Shown here: one piece after another, positions 44,994 through 55,794 of the stretch | Numbering within the stretch: the stretch's first letter is position 1 | How the letters are laid out: the number at the start of each line of letters is the position of its first letter | From: Hydrogenophaga sp. IBVHS1 | Lineage (GTDB): Bacteria > Pseudomonadota > Gammaproteobacteria > Burkholderiales > Burkholderiaceae_C | DNA: 64,000 nucleotides | Assembly (NCBI RefSeq): GCF_002127265.1 | Contig: NZ_NFUU01000001.1 | Location: 1,488,001-1,552,000 of the forward strand | Direction of reading: 5' to 3' | Program-made: the position numbers and the translations under genes | Notes under the pieces: model-generated | Database searches by the model: none | Seen by the model: the letters and a program-made list of their open reading frames with translations, nothing else | Told to the model about the DNA's origin: nothing

Positions 44994-45646
44994 GTTTCCT
45001 TGCGCTGCGCGCGCGCGCGGGCAAGAGCCGCCTCGATCACGGCGCGCTTGCGGTCCAGCAAGGCGGGGTCGGTGATCTGCGAATGGTCGGCCAGGTGGGC
45101 CAGCTTCTCGCGCAACTTCGCCTCCTGCCGAGCCTCGTGTTCCTGTTTTTCGCGGGCCAGACGCGCTTGCCGGCGGGTGTAGCGTTCTCGCCCCAGCTGA
45201 GCTTGCTCTGGCGTCCAGGCCTGCCAGCCACTGCGCTCGCCGCTCACCACTTCCAGCGAAATGCAGTCCACCGGACACACCGGCAGGCAGAGCTCGCAAC
45301 CCGTGCAATAAGGCTCCACCACCGTGTGCATTCGCTTGTGGGTGCCCAGAATGGCGTCGGTGGGACAGACCTCGATGCAGAGCGTGCAGCCAATGCACCA
45401 GGCCTCGTCGATCACGGCCACCGTCACCGGGCCTTCCACACCGAACTTTGGATCCAGGGGAACAGGGGGCTGACCGGTAAGGACAGCCAGACGTTCAATG
45501 CCTTCAGCGCCGCCGGGTGGGCACTGGTTGATCCCGGCTTCACCCGCAGCGATGGCTTGCGCATAGCTGGCGCAGTCGGGGTAGCCGCAACGCGTGCATT
45601 GCGTTTGCGGCAGGGCGGCGTCGATGCGCCGGGCCAGTTCGTTCAT
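44990..45646 (-). CDS. rsxB: RnfB/RsxB-type iron-sulfur electron transfer protein
   Basis: The 218-residue protein has a four-cysteine cluster domain at the N terminus (Cys17, Cys20, Cys25 and Cys42; [19 protein letters not shown]). Two adjacent 4Fe-4S ferredoxin motifs follow near residues 80-125 ([32 protein letters not shown]), then a long charged helical tail. It lacks the N-terminal membrane helix of RnfB from complete Rnf complexes, and no other rnf genes are nearby. Stand-alone forms are common in Comamonadaceae; the partner is unknown. It converges on the chemoreceptor gene with a four-base overlap of stops. Confidence 0.87.
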   Translation of the reverse strand: MNELARRIDAALPQTQCTRCGYPDCASYAQAIAAGEAGINQCPPGGAEGIERLAVLTGQPPVPLDPKFGVEGPVTVAVIDEAWCIGCTLCIEVCPTDAILGTHKRMHTVVEPYCTGCELCLPVCPVDCISLEVVSGERSGWQAWTPEQAQLGRERYTRRQARLAREKQEHEARQEAKLREKLAHLADHSQITDPALLDRKRAVIEAALARARAQRKET

Positions 45647-45695
45647 GCCCGGAAATATAACGGCGACACGGCTGCTGCGGCCGTGAAGCTGGCGC

Positions 45696-47138
45696 TCAGG
45701 CGGAAACGGTCTTGCGGCCCTTGGCGGCGGGCTTGGGCTGCACCTTGACCTTGGCACTCACCGGTTTGGCTACGGCCGCCTTCTTCACCGGCTTTGCCTT
45801 GCTTGCGGCGCGCACGGGCGCCTTGCTGACGGTCTGGGGCGATGCCTTGGGTACTGGGGCGGGTGCGGTGGTGGCCGGCTGGTGCGCGAGGATGAAGGTC
45901 TTCACCACCGGGTGCACCATCTCGCGCCAGCGCCGGCCGCTGAAGATGCCGTAGTGGCCGGCTCCCGGTGCCTCGAAATGCATGCGGTGCGGCGTGGCGA
46001 CGCCGGTGCACAGATCGTGCGCGGCGGCGGTCTGGCCGGACCCTGAAATGTCGTCGAGCTCGCCCTCGATGGTGAGCAGGGCGGTGCGGGTGATGTCCTG
46101 CGGGCGTACCCGCTCCAGTTCGCCTGCTTCGTTCTTCACGTCCCAGGTGCCGTTGACCAGCTTGAAGTCCTGGAACACGGTCTCGATGGTTTCGAGGTAG
46201 TAGTCGGCGTCCATGTCGAGCACGGCGTTGTACTCGTCGTAGAACTTCCGGTGCGTCTCCACGCTCTCGTTGTCACCCTTCACGAGGTCCTTGAAGTAGT
46301 CGTAATGGCTCGTGGCATGGCGGTCCGGGTTCATGGCCACAAACCCGGTGTGTTGAAGGAAGCCGGGATAGACGCGGCGGCCCACACCAGGAAAGTTGTC
46401 GGGAACCCGGTAGATCACATTGTTCGCGAACCACTCGTGGCTGCGCTGCGTGGCCAGGTTGTTCACCGCGGTGGGTGACTTGCGGGCATCGATCGGGCCG
46501 CCCATCATGGTCATCGACAACGGTGTGGTTTCACCCCGGCTGGCCATGAGCGATACAGCAGCAAGCACCGGCACGGTGGGCTGGCAGACGCTGATCACGT
46601 GGCAGTTCCCATAGCCCTTTTGCAGGTGGCGAATGAACTCCTGCACGTAGTTCACGTAGTCGTCGAGGTGGAATTCACCTTCGGACAAAGGCACCAGACG
46701 GGCATTTTTCCAGTCGGTGATGTAGACCTTGTGGTCCTTGAGCATGGTGCGCACGGTGTCGCGCAGCAAGGTGGCGTAGTGGCCGGAGAGCGGGGCCACG
46801 ATCAGCACCACGGGCTCACCTTTCAGCTTGGCCAGCGTGCTGGTGTCGTCGGAGAAGCGCTTGAAGCGGCGCAGTTCGCAGAACGGCTTGTCGATCTCGA
46901 TGCGTTCGTGCACGGCGACTTCAATGCCGTCGATGTCCACCGTGTGAATGCCGAACACCGGCTTCTCGTAGTCCTTGCCCAACCGGTGCATGAGGTCGTA
47001 ACTGGCGGATATGCGCTGCGCTCCGGGCATTTGCGCCAGTGGCAACATGGGGTTGCTGTACAGCTTGGCGGCCACTTCGGCGAGATCCGCAAACGGCTCC
47101 ATGATGGAGCGTTGGGTTTCGTAAATCTGATACAGCAT
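45696..47138 (-). CDS. phaZ: Intracellular polyhydroxyalkanoate depolymerase
   Basis: The 480-residue protein starts [20 protein letters not shown], as intracellular PHB depolymerases do. It has the catalytic Cys185 in [12 protein letters not shown], in place of a lipase Ser, and a late [17 protein letters not shown] carrying the His. It degrades stored PHB in granules, opposing phaC. From about residue 420 it has an Ala/Lys/Pro-rich tail of roughly 60 residues ([20 protein letters not shown]), like histone-H1-type or PhaM-type tails. The ATG chosen matches family starts. A TTGCA-G-TGCAA palindrome lies about 23 bases upstream. Confidence 0.92.
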   Translation of the reverse strand: MLYQIYETQRSIMEPFADLAEVAAKLYSNPMLPLAQMPGAQRISASYDLMHRLGKDYEKPVFGIHTVDIDGIEVAVHERIEIDKPFCELRRFKRFSDDTSTLAKLKGEPVVLIVAPLSGHYATLLRDTVRTMLKDHKVYITDWKNARLVPLSEGEFHLDDYVNYVQEFIRHLQKGYGNCHVISVCQPTVPVLAAVSLMASRGETTPLSMTMMGGPIDARKSPTAVNNLATQRSHEWFANNVIYRVPDNFPGVGRRVYPGFLQHTGFVAMNPDRHATSHYDYFKDLVKGDNESVETHRKFYDEYNAVLDMDADYYLETIETVFQDFKLVNGTWDVKNEAGELERVRPQDITRTALLTIEGELDDISGSGQTAAAHDLCTGVATPHRMHFEAPGAGHYGIFSGRRWREMVHPVVKTFILAHQPATTAPAPVPKASPQTVSKAPVRAASKAKPVKKAAVAKPVSAKVKVQPKPAAKGRKTVSA

Positions 47139-47160
47139 GGATGGGGACGGACTCGTTATG

Positions 47161-47171
47161 TTGCAGTGCAA
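47161..47171. promoter_or_regulatory. TTGCA-G-TGCAA palindrome upstream of phaZ
   Basis: A perfect 5-base inverted repeat around one G lies 23 bases before the phaZ ATG, next to an AT-rich TATATT that could be a -10. TGC/GCA-rich palindromes are bound by PhaR, the repressor that links PHA genes to granule status. No phaR gene is in this window, so the regulator is inferred. Confidence 0.45.
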
Positions 47172-47263
47172 TATAGCAGCATGTCAAAGGCCCTGTCAGG
47201 GTGAAAACACCTAATCTTCGGGCCCACTTGTCACCTTCGTGAAAGAATGCGGCCGGAGCTCCC

Positions 47264-48094
47264 ATGAACCATAACGACACCTCCCCCACCACCCCGCGCC
47301 AACCCGTCCTTTTCGTCGGCCATGGGAGTCCCATGAACGCCATCGAGGACAACGCCTGGCGGCGCCAGTGGCAGGCCCTGGGGCACGAACTGCGCGCGCG
47401 GCATTCGCCGCCCAGCCTGATCCTGTGCATTTCAGCCCATTGGCTCACCAGCGGCTGGGCGCTCACGGCCATGGAGCAGCCCCGCACCATTCACGATTTC
47501 GGCGGCTTTCCGCAGGCACTTTTCGACCAGCGGTACCCCGCACCCGGTGCGCCGGCCCTGGCGCGGTCCATCAGCGAGCAGGTGCGGCAACCCGGCAGCG
47601 GCGCGCCGCTCGCCCTGGACGAAGTGGAATGGGGCCTCGACCACGGCGCCTGGTCGGTGCTCAAACCCATGTTCCCCGAAGCCGACATACCGGTGATCCA
47701 GCTCAGCATGGACTACCGGCGCCCAGCTTCGGAGCATCTTGCGCTGGGGCGGCAGCTGGCGCCGTTGCGCGAACAGGGCGTGCTTATCGTCGGCAGCGGC
47801 AACGTGGTGCACAACCTGCGCACCATGCGCCGCGACGCCGCGGACAACCAGGCCTACGACTGGGCGATCGAGTTCGACCGCGTCACGGCCGAACACATTG
47901 CCGCTGGGCGGACCGATGCGCTGGCCGATTTTCAGCAGATGGGCGCGGTGGCGCAGATGGCGCACCCGACCTGGGAGCACTATCTGCCGTTGCTGTACGC
48001 CGCTGGTGCGGCGGGCGAGACCGAGAGCGCCACCTTCTTCAACGAAGGCTTCCAGGGCGCCTCGATTTCCATGCGCTCGATGGTGTGGGGCTGA
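47264..48094 (+). CDS. LigB-type extradiol ring-cleavage dioxygenase (DODA family)
   Basis: The 276-residue protein has the class III extradiol layout: VLFVGHGSPMNAIEDNAW near residues 15-32, CISAHWLTSGWALT near 56-69, EWGLDHGAWSVLKPMFPEAD near 126-145, and GSGNVVHNLR near 183-192. These supply the metal-binding His residues. The family includes the DOPA 4,5-dioxygenases and YgiD. It cleaves a catecholic ring next to the hydroxyls; the real substrate is open. It converges on the aminotransferase gene, three bases apart. Confidence 0.9.
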   Translation: MNHNDTSPTTPRQPVLFVGHGSPMNAIEDNAWRRQWQALGHELRARHSPPSLILCISAHWLTSGWALTAMEQPRTIHDFGGFPQALFDQRYPAPGAPALARSISEQVRQPGSGAPLALDEVEWGLDHGAWSVLKPMFPEADIPVIQLSMDYRRPASEHLALGRQLAPLREQGVLIVGSGNVVHNLRTMRRDAADNQAYDWAIEFDRVTAEHIAAGRTDALADFQQMGAVAQMAHPTWEHYLPLLYAAGAAGETESATFFNEGFQGASISMRSMVWG

Positions 48095-48097
48095 GCC

Positions 48098-49294
48098 TCA
48101 GACCACCTTGGCGATGGCCTGGCAGACGTAGTCGATGTTCTTGCTGTTGAGCGCGGCCACGCACATACGGCCGGTGTCGGTGCCGTAAACGCCGAACTCG
48201 CTGCGCAGGCGCACCATCTGGTCCTTGGTCAGGCCGGAGTAGCTGAACATGCCGATCTGGCTGGTGATGAATCCCATGTCCTGCTTCACGCCGGCGGCCT
48301 TGAGGCCGTCCACCAGCTTCTGGCGCATGGCCTTGATGCGCACGCGCATGTCGCCCAGTTCCTTTTCCCACTGGGCGCGCAGCTCGGGGTTGTTGAGCAC
48401 CGCAGCGACCACCGCGCCACCGTGGATGGGTGGGTTGGAGTAGTTGGTGCGGATCACAATTTTGAGCTGAGACAGCACACGCGAAGCTTCCTCCGCGTTC
48501 TCGCACAGCACCGAGAGTGCGCCCACGCGCTCGCCATACAGGCTGAAGCTCTTGGAGAACGAGGTGGACACGAAGAAGGTGAGACCCGCGGCAACAAACT
48601 TGCCGATGACCGCTCCATCTTCGGCAATGCCGTGGCCGAAACCCTGGTAGGCCATGTCCAGAAAGGGCGTCAGGCTTCGCGCCTTGACCACAGCGATCAC
48701 CTGGTCCCACTGGGCGGGCGTGATGTCGTAGCCGGTGGGGTTGTGGCAGCAGGCGTGGAGCACGGCAATGGTGCCGGGAGCGGCCGCGTTCAGACTGGCG
48801 AGCATGCCTTCGAAATTCACGCCCTTTTTGGCGGCGTCGTAGTAGGCGTAGCTGTCGACCTTGAAGCCGGCATTGGTGAACAGGGCCCGGTGGTTTTCCC
48901 AGCTTGGATCGCTGATGAGCACCGTGGCGTCGGGGTTGAGGCGCTTGAGGAAATCGGCGCCGATCTTGAGACCACCCGTGCCGCCGATGGCCTGCACCGT
49001 GGCCACGCGACCCGATTTCACCGGCTCGGAGTCGGCCCCGAAAACCAGGCTCTTGACGGCCGCATCGTAGGCCGCAATGCCATCGATGGGCAGGTAGCCC
49101 CGTGCGGTGGGCTTGTCCATCATGGTTTTCTCGGCGGCTTGCACGCACTGCAGCAGGGGCAGCTTGCCGTTGTCATCGAAGTACACGCCGACGCCGAGGT
49201 TGACTTTGTTCGGATTGGTGTCGGCGGCAAATTGTTCGTTCAGACCCAGAATCGGGTCGCGGGGCGCCATCTCGACGGCGGAGAAGAGGGACAT
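48098..49294 (-). CDS. tyrB: Aromatic amino acid / aspartate aminotransferase
   Basis: The 398-residue PLP enzyme is of class I alpha type: MSLFSAVEMAPRDPILGLNE at the start, LHACCHNPTGYDITPAQWDQ with the cofactor Asn, STSFSKSFSLYGERVGAL with the Schiff-base Lys, and a late VYGTDTGRMCVAALN carrying the substrate-binding Arg. It transfers amino groups between aromatic amino acids (or aspartate) and 2-oxoglutarate. TyrB and AspC cannot be separated with certainty by eye. It stands alone with about 109 bases upstream before the next gene's end. Confidence 0.9.
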   Translation of the reverse strand: MSLFSAVEMAPRDPILGLNEQFAADTNPNKVNLGVGVYFDDNGKLPLLQCVQAAEKTMMDKPTARGYLPIDGIAAYDAAVKSLVFGADSEPVKSGRVATVQAIGGTGGLKIGADFLKRLNPDATVLISDPSWENHRALFTNAGFKVDSYAYYDAAKKGVNFEGMLASLNAAAPGTIAVLHACCHNPTGYDITPAQWDQVIAVVKARSLTPFLDMAYQGFGHGIAEDGAVIGKFVAAGLTFFVSTSFSKSFSLYGERVGALSVLCENAEEASRVLSQLKIVIRTNYSNPPIHGGAVVAAVLNNPELRAQWEKELGDMRVRIKAMRQKLVDGLKAAGVKQDMGFITSQIGMFSYSGLTKDQMVRLRSEFGVYGTDTGRMCVAALNSKNIDYVCQAIAKVV

Positions 49295-49403
49295 GCTGAA
49301 TTTCCTGGGGAGTTGGGGTCGGTAGCAGCGCGCATTTTACCGGGAGGCTGGCGGGCGCTTTCAGGCAGTCTGCTTCGCTGAAGCCGTAGCCGTCGAGCCA
49401 GGA

Positions 49404-50333
49404 TCAGGCTGAGGGCGCGGCCCGCAGCGTGTGCAGCGGAATGTCTCGCTCGCGCGCCAGGGCATCCAGTTCTGCGCAGGTGCGAGCTTGCAGAAAGGCC
49501 GCGATCGCTGCATGTGTGTCGGGCTGGAAAAGCGCGGCGGGCCCACCGACTGGCCAACCTGCTGCCTGGCAAAGCGCGGCGGCGAAATGCGGCTCCAGGG
49601 CGGCCACAGCCACGCGGCCATCGCGGCAAGCGTAGATGCGGTAGCCGGCGTGCGCGCCGCCCACCGCACCTTGTGGCTGCGTGAGCCCCCAGGTGCGGGG
49701 CAGGGCGAGCCAGGAGGCTGCCTCGGACAAGGCCACTTCACGGAACGATCCCTTGCCAGAGGTCTTCTGAGCCAGCACGCAGCCCAGCACCGCTTCGCTC
49801 GCCATGAGCGCGCCGCCCATGTCGGCGAACAGGGTGGGGGGCAGGTCCATGCCGGTCACCAGACCCGCATCGGCAAGGTAAGTGAGATCGTGGCCCGGCT
49901 CCTCTGCGCGCTCACCCGGTGCACCTACGATGGCCACCAAAGACAGCGCGGCATAACGCGTGTGCAATGCCTTCCAGCCCAAACCCAGCTTGACCAATGC
50001 AGACGGCCGGAACGACGTGAGCAACACGTCGGTTCGCGCAAGTTCCTTGTGCAGGGCGACCTGACCACGCTCCGACTTCAAGTCCCAGTTCACGACCTTG
50101 ATGCCATCGTGCAGGGTGGCATAGGCCATGGCGTTGTACTGGCCCATGGGGTCGCCCGGCGTCCCTGCGCCAGCACCCTTGGGCGCGGGTGGCTCTGCCT
50201 TCAGGCAGGTAGCGCCCATCAACCGCAGTCGCATGAGGGCTGCGGGTCCGGGAAGGTTGAGCGCCAGGCTGAGCACGCGCACCCCGCGAAGCGGACGATG
50301 GGCGGCGGAGCGGGGATGAGCAGCTTGTGTCAT
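49404..50333 (-). CDS. CaiB/BaiF family CoA transferase
   Basis: The 309-residue protein has the class III CoA-transferase start (LRGVRVLSLALNLPGPAALM), the nucleotide-binding KVVNWDLKSERGQVALHKEL and a likely catalytic Asp in DLTYLADAGLVTGM. Members move CoA between carboxylic acids or racemise 2-methylacyl-CoA. At 309 residues it is shorter than most (350-400), mainly at the C-terminal end, but close to alpha-methylacyl-CoA racemase-like short forms. It follows pobA by 18 bases on the same strand and may act on a ring acid or its degradation product. Confidence 0.83.
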   Translation of the reverse strand: MTQAAHPRSAAHRPLRGVRVLSLALNLPGPAALMRLRLMGATCLKAEPPAPKGAGAGTPGDPMGQYNAMAYATLHDGIKVVNWDLKSERGQVALHKELARTDVLLTSFRPSALVKLGLGWKALHTRYAALSLVAIVGAPGERAEEPGHDLTYLADAGLVTGMDLPPTLFADMGGALMASEAVLGCVLAQKTSGKGSFREVALSEAASWLALPRTWGLTQPQGAVGGAHAGYRIYACRDGRVAVAALEPHFAAALCQAAGWPVGGPAALFQPDTHAAIAAFLQARTCAELDALARERDIPLHTLRAAPSA

Positions 50334-50351
50334 GCCGCCACTGTAAATGCT

Positions 50352-51642
<1,291 letters not shown>

Positions 51643-51679
51643 CACCGCGCAGAACCAGGCGCGAAGGCATAATCCGCCC

Positions 51680-52462
51680 ATGAACACAGCGCACCCTGCG
51701 ATCGCCAAAGCCGATTTCATCGAAGGCATGGCCAAGGGCATGGCGGTGCTCGAAAGTTTCGACACGGAACGCCAGCGGCTCAACGCAACGCAGGCGGCCG
51801 AGCGCGCCGGCATTACGCGCGCTGCGGCACGGCGACACCTGCTCACGCTGGCCCACCTCGGCTACCTGGAGTCCGACGGCAGTCACTACTGGCTTTCCCC
51901 GAAGGTGCTGCGCTTTTCCGGCAGCTACCTTGCATCCGCACGCCTGCCGCGCCTGCTGCAGCCCACGCTCAACCGACTGGCTGCGCTCACGCGCGAATCG
52001 TTCTCGGCGGCCGTGCTCGATGGCGACGAGGTGGTGATCGTCGCGCGCAACGTTTCCATTGGTGGGCAGCGTCTCATGGCCTATGGCCTTCACCTGGGTG
52101 CGCGCCTGCCGGCACATGCCACCTCCACCGGGCGAGTGCTGCTCGCAGCCATGCCCAAGGCGGGCTTCAATGCCTGGCTCAAGGGCCGTGAGCTGCCACG
52201 CCTGACCCCTCGCACCACGGTAGACCACAAGGCTTTTCGTGAACTGATTGCGCGTGTGAGGGAAGACGACCTGTGCGTGGCCCAGGAGGAGCACGAGCTG
52301 GGCGTGCACGCGCTTGCCGTGCCTCTGCGAAACATGCAGGGCCGCACTGTGGCCGCACTCAATGTGGTGGCATCACCCGAAAGACTTGAACTGGCTCGCC
52401 TGCAGAAAGACTTGTTGCCGTTGCTGCTGGACGCGGCGCGGGAGTTGCGGCCAGTGCTCTGA
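51680..52462 (+). CDS. pobR: IclR family transcriptional regulator (PobR/PcaR type)
   Basis: The 260-residue protein has an N-terminal winged helix-turn-helix (FIEGMAKGMAVLESFDTERQ; NATQAAERAGITRAAARRHL) and an IclR effector domain from about residue 85 (LTRESFSAAVLDGDEVVIVA; ARLPAHATSTGRVLLAAMPK). The phrase GMAKGMAVLESF is typical of the PobR/PcaR/PcaU branch that responds to 4-hydroxybenzoate or protocatechuate. Its divergent position from pobA makes activation of pobA the likely role. Confidence 0.88.
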   Translation: MNTAHPAIAKADFIEGMAKGMAVLESFDTERQRLNATQAAERAGITRAAARRHLLTLAHLGYLESDGSHYWLSPKVLRFSGSYLASARLPRLLQPTLNRLAALTRESFSAAVLDGDEVVIVARNVSIGGQRLMAYGLHLGARLPAHATSTGRVLLAAMPKAGFNAWLKGRELPRLTPRTTVDHKAFRELIARVREDDLCVAQEEHELGVHALAVPLRNMQGRTVAALNVVASPERLELARLQKDLLPLLLDAARELRPVL

Positions 52463-52467
52463 GGCAA

Positions 52468-53184
52468 TCACACCCCGAGGTGCTGCTCCAGCAATTCAGG
52501 TTGCGCATGCAGTTGCGCTGAACTGCCTTCAAACACGACCTCTCCCTTGACCAGGATCACATTGCGGTCGGTGATCTGGGTGACGTGTTTCCAGTTCTTG
52601 TCCACGATGACGCTGCTGATGCCGCTCTCGCGAATGAGGCCGCAGATGCGCCAGATTTCACGCGCGATCAGTGGCGCAAGGCCCTCAGTGGCCTCGTCCA
52701 GGATCAGCAGGTCGGGGTTGGTCATGAGCGCGCGGCCGATGGTGAGCATCTGCTGTTCGCCACCGCTGAGCTGCTGGCCACCGTGATTCAGCCGTTCGGC
52801 CAGGCGGGGGAAAGTGTCCAGCACGCGCTCGTAGGTCCAGTCGCGCTGACCCTGGGTTCCAGCGCGGGCCGACATCACCAGGTTTTCGCGCACGCTCAGG
52901 TTGCCAAAGATGCCGCGCCCTTCAGGTACGTAGGCAAGGCCCTGGCGCGCTATTTCAAAGGTGGGTGCGCCGGTCATTTCACGCCCCTTCACGTGCACCT
53001 GGCCGCCGCTGGGTTTGACGATGCCCATGAGCGATTTCAGCAGCGTGGTCTTGCCCATGCCGTTGCGGCCCATGAGGCCGATGGTCTGGCCTTTGCCGAC
53101 GGTGAAATCGACGCCGCGCAGGATGTGGCTGGCGCCGTAGTGGGTGTGCAGTGCGCGGGCCGCGATCAAGTTGTCCGCGCTCAT
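52468..53184 (-). CDS. livF: ABC transporter ATP-binding protein, LivF type
   Basis: The 238-residue ATPase has Walker A GRNGMGKTTLL near residues 39-49, the ABC signature QLSGGEQQMLTIGRAL near 138-153, Walker B LLILDEATEGLAP, and the LivF-specific VPEGRGIFGNLSVRENL. It is the last gene of a five-gene transporter operon and overlaps livG by four bases (ATGA). Confidence 0.93.
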   Translation of the reverse strand: MSADNLIAARALHTHYGASHILRGVDFTVGKGQTIGLMGRNGMGKTTLLKSLMGIVKPSGGQVHVKGREMTGAPTFEIARQGLAYVPEGRGIFGNLSVRENLVMSARAGTQGQRDWTYERVLDTFPRLAERLNHGGQQLSGGEQQMLTIGRALMTNPDLLILDEATEGLAPLIAREIWRICGLIRESGISSVIVDKNWKHVTQITDRNVILVKGEVVFEGSSAQLHAQPELLEQHLGV

Positions 53185-53945
53185 GCGTGCTCCTCGCCAA
53201 GGTAGGCGGCCTGTACGTTGGCGTCGGCCCGCACCGCCGCAGGCGTGCCGCTGGCGATCACCTGGCCGTTGACCATCACGGTGAGCTGGTCGGCCAGCGT
53301 GAACACGGCGTCCATGTCGTGTTCCACGAGCATCATGGCGTGGTCCTTCTTGATCTTCTGGAGCAGAGCGACCATGCTCTCGGCCTCCGCCTGGCCCATA
53401 CCGGCCAACGGCTCATCGAGCAGCAGCACGGTGGGCTCGGTGGCCAGCGTCATGGCGATCTCGAGCTGGCGTTGTTCGCCGTGGCTGATGGTGCCTGCCA
53501 CAGTGTGTGCACGCGCGGTGAGGCCGGCCAGTTCCACCGCACGCTCACAGCGCTGGTTGACGGTGTTCATGGCGCCCGCTGCGGAGAGCCAGCGCAGCGG
53601 GTTCCACGGGCTGTGCCGCTCGCGAGACTGCGCGGCCAGTCGCACGTTGTCCCACACGGTGAAGGGCAGGAAGATGTTGGTCTTCTGGTAGCTGCGGCCC
53701 AGGCCCAGGCGGGAGATGCGCTCGGGGCTGAGTCCGGCGGTCTCAATGCCATTGACCGTGATGCGGCCGGAGGTGGGCGGCAGATCGCCCGAGAGCAGAT
53801 TGGTCAGGGTGGACTTGCCCGCGCCGTTCGGCCCGATCACGGCATGGATGCGATCGCGGAACAGGTCGACCGAAACGTCGTTCACGGCGGCCAGACCCCC
53901 GAAGCGTTTGGTGAGGTTCTTCGCGCTGAGGAGAAGCTCGCTCAT
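53181..53945 (-). CDS. livG: ABC transporter ATP-binding protein, LivG type
   Basis: The 254-residue ATPase has Walker A GPNGAGKSTLTNLL near residues 38-51, signature ISHGEQRQLEIAMTLA near 160-175, Walker B PTVLLLDEPLAGM, and the LivG feature GLGRSYQKTNIFLPFTVWDN. It pairs with LivF to drive the LivHM permease. The start overlaps the end of livM by four bases (ATGA). Confidence 0.93.
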   Translation of the reverse strand: MSELLLSAKNLTKRFGGLAAVNDVSVDLFRDRIHAVIGPNGAGKSTLTNLLSGDLPPTSGRITVNGIETAGLSPERISRLGLGRSYQKTNIFLPFTVWDNVRLAAQSRERHSPWNPLRWLSAAGAMNTVNQRCERAVELAGLTARAHTVAGTISHGEQRQLEIAMTLATEPTVLLLDEPLAGMGQAEAESMVALLQKIKKDHAMMLVEHDMDAVFTLADQLTVMVNGQVIASGTPAAVRADANVQAAYLGEEHA

Positions 53946-54934
53946 GAACCGCTCCTTTTGCCGGTGAATTTTTCCACCATGCCGAGCAACCCACGCGGCG
54001 CGAACACCACCACCAGCACAATGAAACTGCCCATGAGCAGTTGCCAGTGTTTCGTGAGGTCCTTGAAGAAGTGCATGACGTACTCGAAGGCGAAGGCACC
54101 CACAATGGCACCCGCAAAGTTGCCCATGCCGCCGAGGATCACCATCATGATGGCGTGCGCGCTCATGTGAAATCCCATGAGTTCGGGGTTCACATAGCCG
54201 GTCTGCGCTGCCCACAGGAAGCCCGCCACGCCGGCGAGTGCGCCGGCCAGTGTGAAGGCGGCCAGCTTGTAGCCGAAGGTACCGTAGCCCACGGCGCGCA
54301 TGCGGTGCTCGTTCACGCGAATGCCCGCGAGCACGCGGCCAAACGGCGAAAACAGCAGTCGGCGGAGGAAGCCATACACCAGCACCAGCACCAGCAGCGT
54401 GAAGTAGTAGAACGTGGTCTTGTTGTCGAGGTCGATGCCCGTCCACCCAAACAGCGATGCGTCGGGCCGGAAGTTCACGTAAATGCCGTCGGACCCGCCG
54501 AGGGCTTTGTTGTCGAAGAAGAGGAAGAACACCATCTGCGCGAACGCCATGGTGACCATGATGAAGTAGATGCCGTGCGTGCGCACCACGAAGAAGCCGA
54601 TGATGAGCGCCGCCAGCCCCGCGGCCAGCGCCGCGACCGGCAACGACCACCACAGGCTGATGGGCAGATCGGCCGGCGTGAGGAAAGCCAGTGCGTAGCC
54701 AGCCAGGCCGAAGTAGGCCGCATGGCCGAGCGACACCAGACCGGTGACACCTTGGAGCAGATCGAGGCTCATCGCGAAGATGGCGAGGATCATCATCTGC
54801 GAGAGCATCTGCAGGTAGAAATCGGTGCCCTCGATGGGCACGAACGGAAAAGCCGCGAGCGCTGCGGCGCCCAGCAGCAGCACGAGCTGGATGCTGCGAG
54901 GCAGCTTTTCGAGTTGGGCTTTGGGGGAGCTCAT
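53942..54934 (-). CDS. livM: ABC transporter permease, LivM type
   Basis: The 330-residue protein has about nine hydrophobic helices and the LivM markers MSLDLLQGVTGLVSLGHAAY near residues 55-74 and the coupling loop GRVLAGIRVNEHRMRAVGYG near 205-224, which contacts the ATPases. It forms the membrane channel with LivH. The start overlaps the livH stop (ATGA). Confidence 0.92.
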   Translation of the reverse strand: MSSPKAQLEKLPRSIQLVLLLGAAALAAFPFVPIEGTDFYLQMLSQMMILAIFAMSLDLLQGVTGLVSLGHAAYFGLAGYALAFLTPADLPISLWWSLPVAALAAGLAALIIGFFVVRTHGIYFIMVTMAFAQMVFFLFFDNKALGGSDGIYVNFRPDASLFGWTGIDLDNKTTFYYFTLLVLVLVYGFLRRLLFSPFGRVLAGIRVNEHRMRAVGYGTFGYKLAAFTLAGALAGVAGFLWAAQTGYVNPELMGFHMSAHAIMMVILGGMGNFAGAIVGAFAFEYVMHFFKDLTKHWQLLMGSFIVLVVVFAPRGLLGMVEKFTGKRSGS

Positions 54935-55794
54935 TGTTTGAAGAGCCCTTCCGGCTTGTAGAGCAGCACAACGGCCATGAGCATGTACACGGCCATGCCG
55001 GCGATCTGCGGGGCCAGCACCTTGCCGAAGGTGTCCACCAGGCCGACCAGCAAGGCGGCGACCAGGGCGCCGCGCACCGAGCCGATGCCACCGATCACGA
55101 CCACCACAAAGCACATGATCAGCACCGAGCTGCCCATGCCCGGGTACACGCTCGAGATGGGCGACGCAATCATGCCGGCAATGGCGGCCAGTCCCACGCC
55201 CAGCGCGAACACCACGCCATGGATCAGGCGGATGTTGATGCCGAGCGATTCGGTCATCTCGCGGTTGAAGGCGCCGGCTCGAATCTTCATGCCCAGGCGC
55301 GTCTTTGAAATCAGCAGGTAGAGGCCGAGGGCAAGCGCGATGCACACGCCCGACATCACCAGACGGTAGACCGGGTATGAGAGGTTGTCGGTCAGCGGAA
55401 TCGACCAGTTGAGCATCTCGGGCACCTGGACCGAATGCACATCGTCACCCCAGAGGATGGACCGCACTTCTTCAAAGATGTAGATGAGGCCGAAGGTCAG
55501 CAACACCTGGTCGAGGTGGTCTCGATGGTAGAAGTGCCTGAACAGCAGCCACTCCAGCAGCCAGCCGAATACCACCGCGAGCAGCGTGCCCAGAATGATG
55601 GCCAGGACCAGGCTTTCAAGCTGCCCGACCAGAAACCAGGCGAGATAGGCACCCAGCATGTAGAAGCTGCCATGCGCGAGATTGACCACGCCCATGATGC
55701 CGAAGATCAGCGTGAGCCCGGCGGCCAGCATGAACAACAGCAGACCGTATTGCAGGCTGTTGAGCAACTGGATCAGGAAATTGGCGAAATCCAT
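54931..55794 (-). CDS. livH: ABC transporter permease, LivH type
   Basis: The 287-residue protein begins MDFANFLIQLLNSLQYGLLL and has about eight hydrophobic helices. It carries the LivH markers FGIMGVVNLAHGSFYMLGAY near residues 29-48 and the coupling loop TRLGMKIRAGAFNREMTESL near 165-184. Longer upstream reading is not supported. It is second in the operon, 100 bases after the binding-protein gene. Confidence 0.92.
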   Translation of the reverse strand: MDFANFLIQLLNSLQYGLLLFMLAAGLTLIFGIMGVVNLAHGSFYMLGAYLAWFLVGQLESLVLAIILGTLLAVVFGWLLEWLLFRHFYHRDHLDQVLLTFGLIYIFEEVRSILWGDDVHSVQVPEMLNWSIPLTDNLSYPVYRLVMSGVCIALALGLYLLISKTRLGMKIRAGAFNREMTESLGINIRLIHGVVFALGVGLAAIAGMIASPISSVYPGMGSSVLIMCFVVVVIGGIGSVRGALVAALLVGLVDTFGKVLAPQIAGMAVYMLMAVVLLYKPEGLFKQ

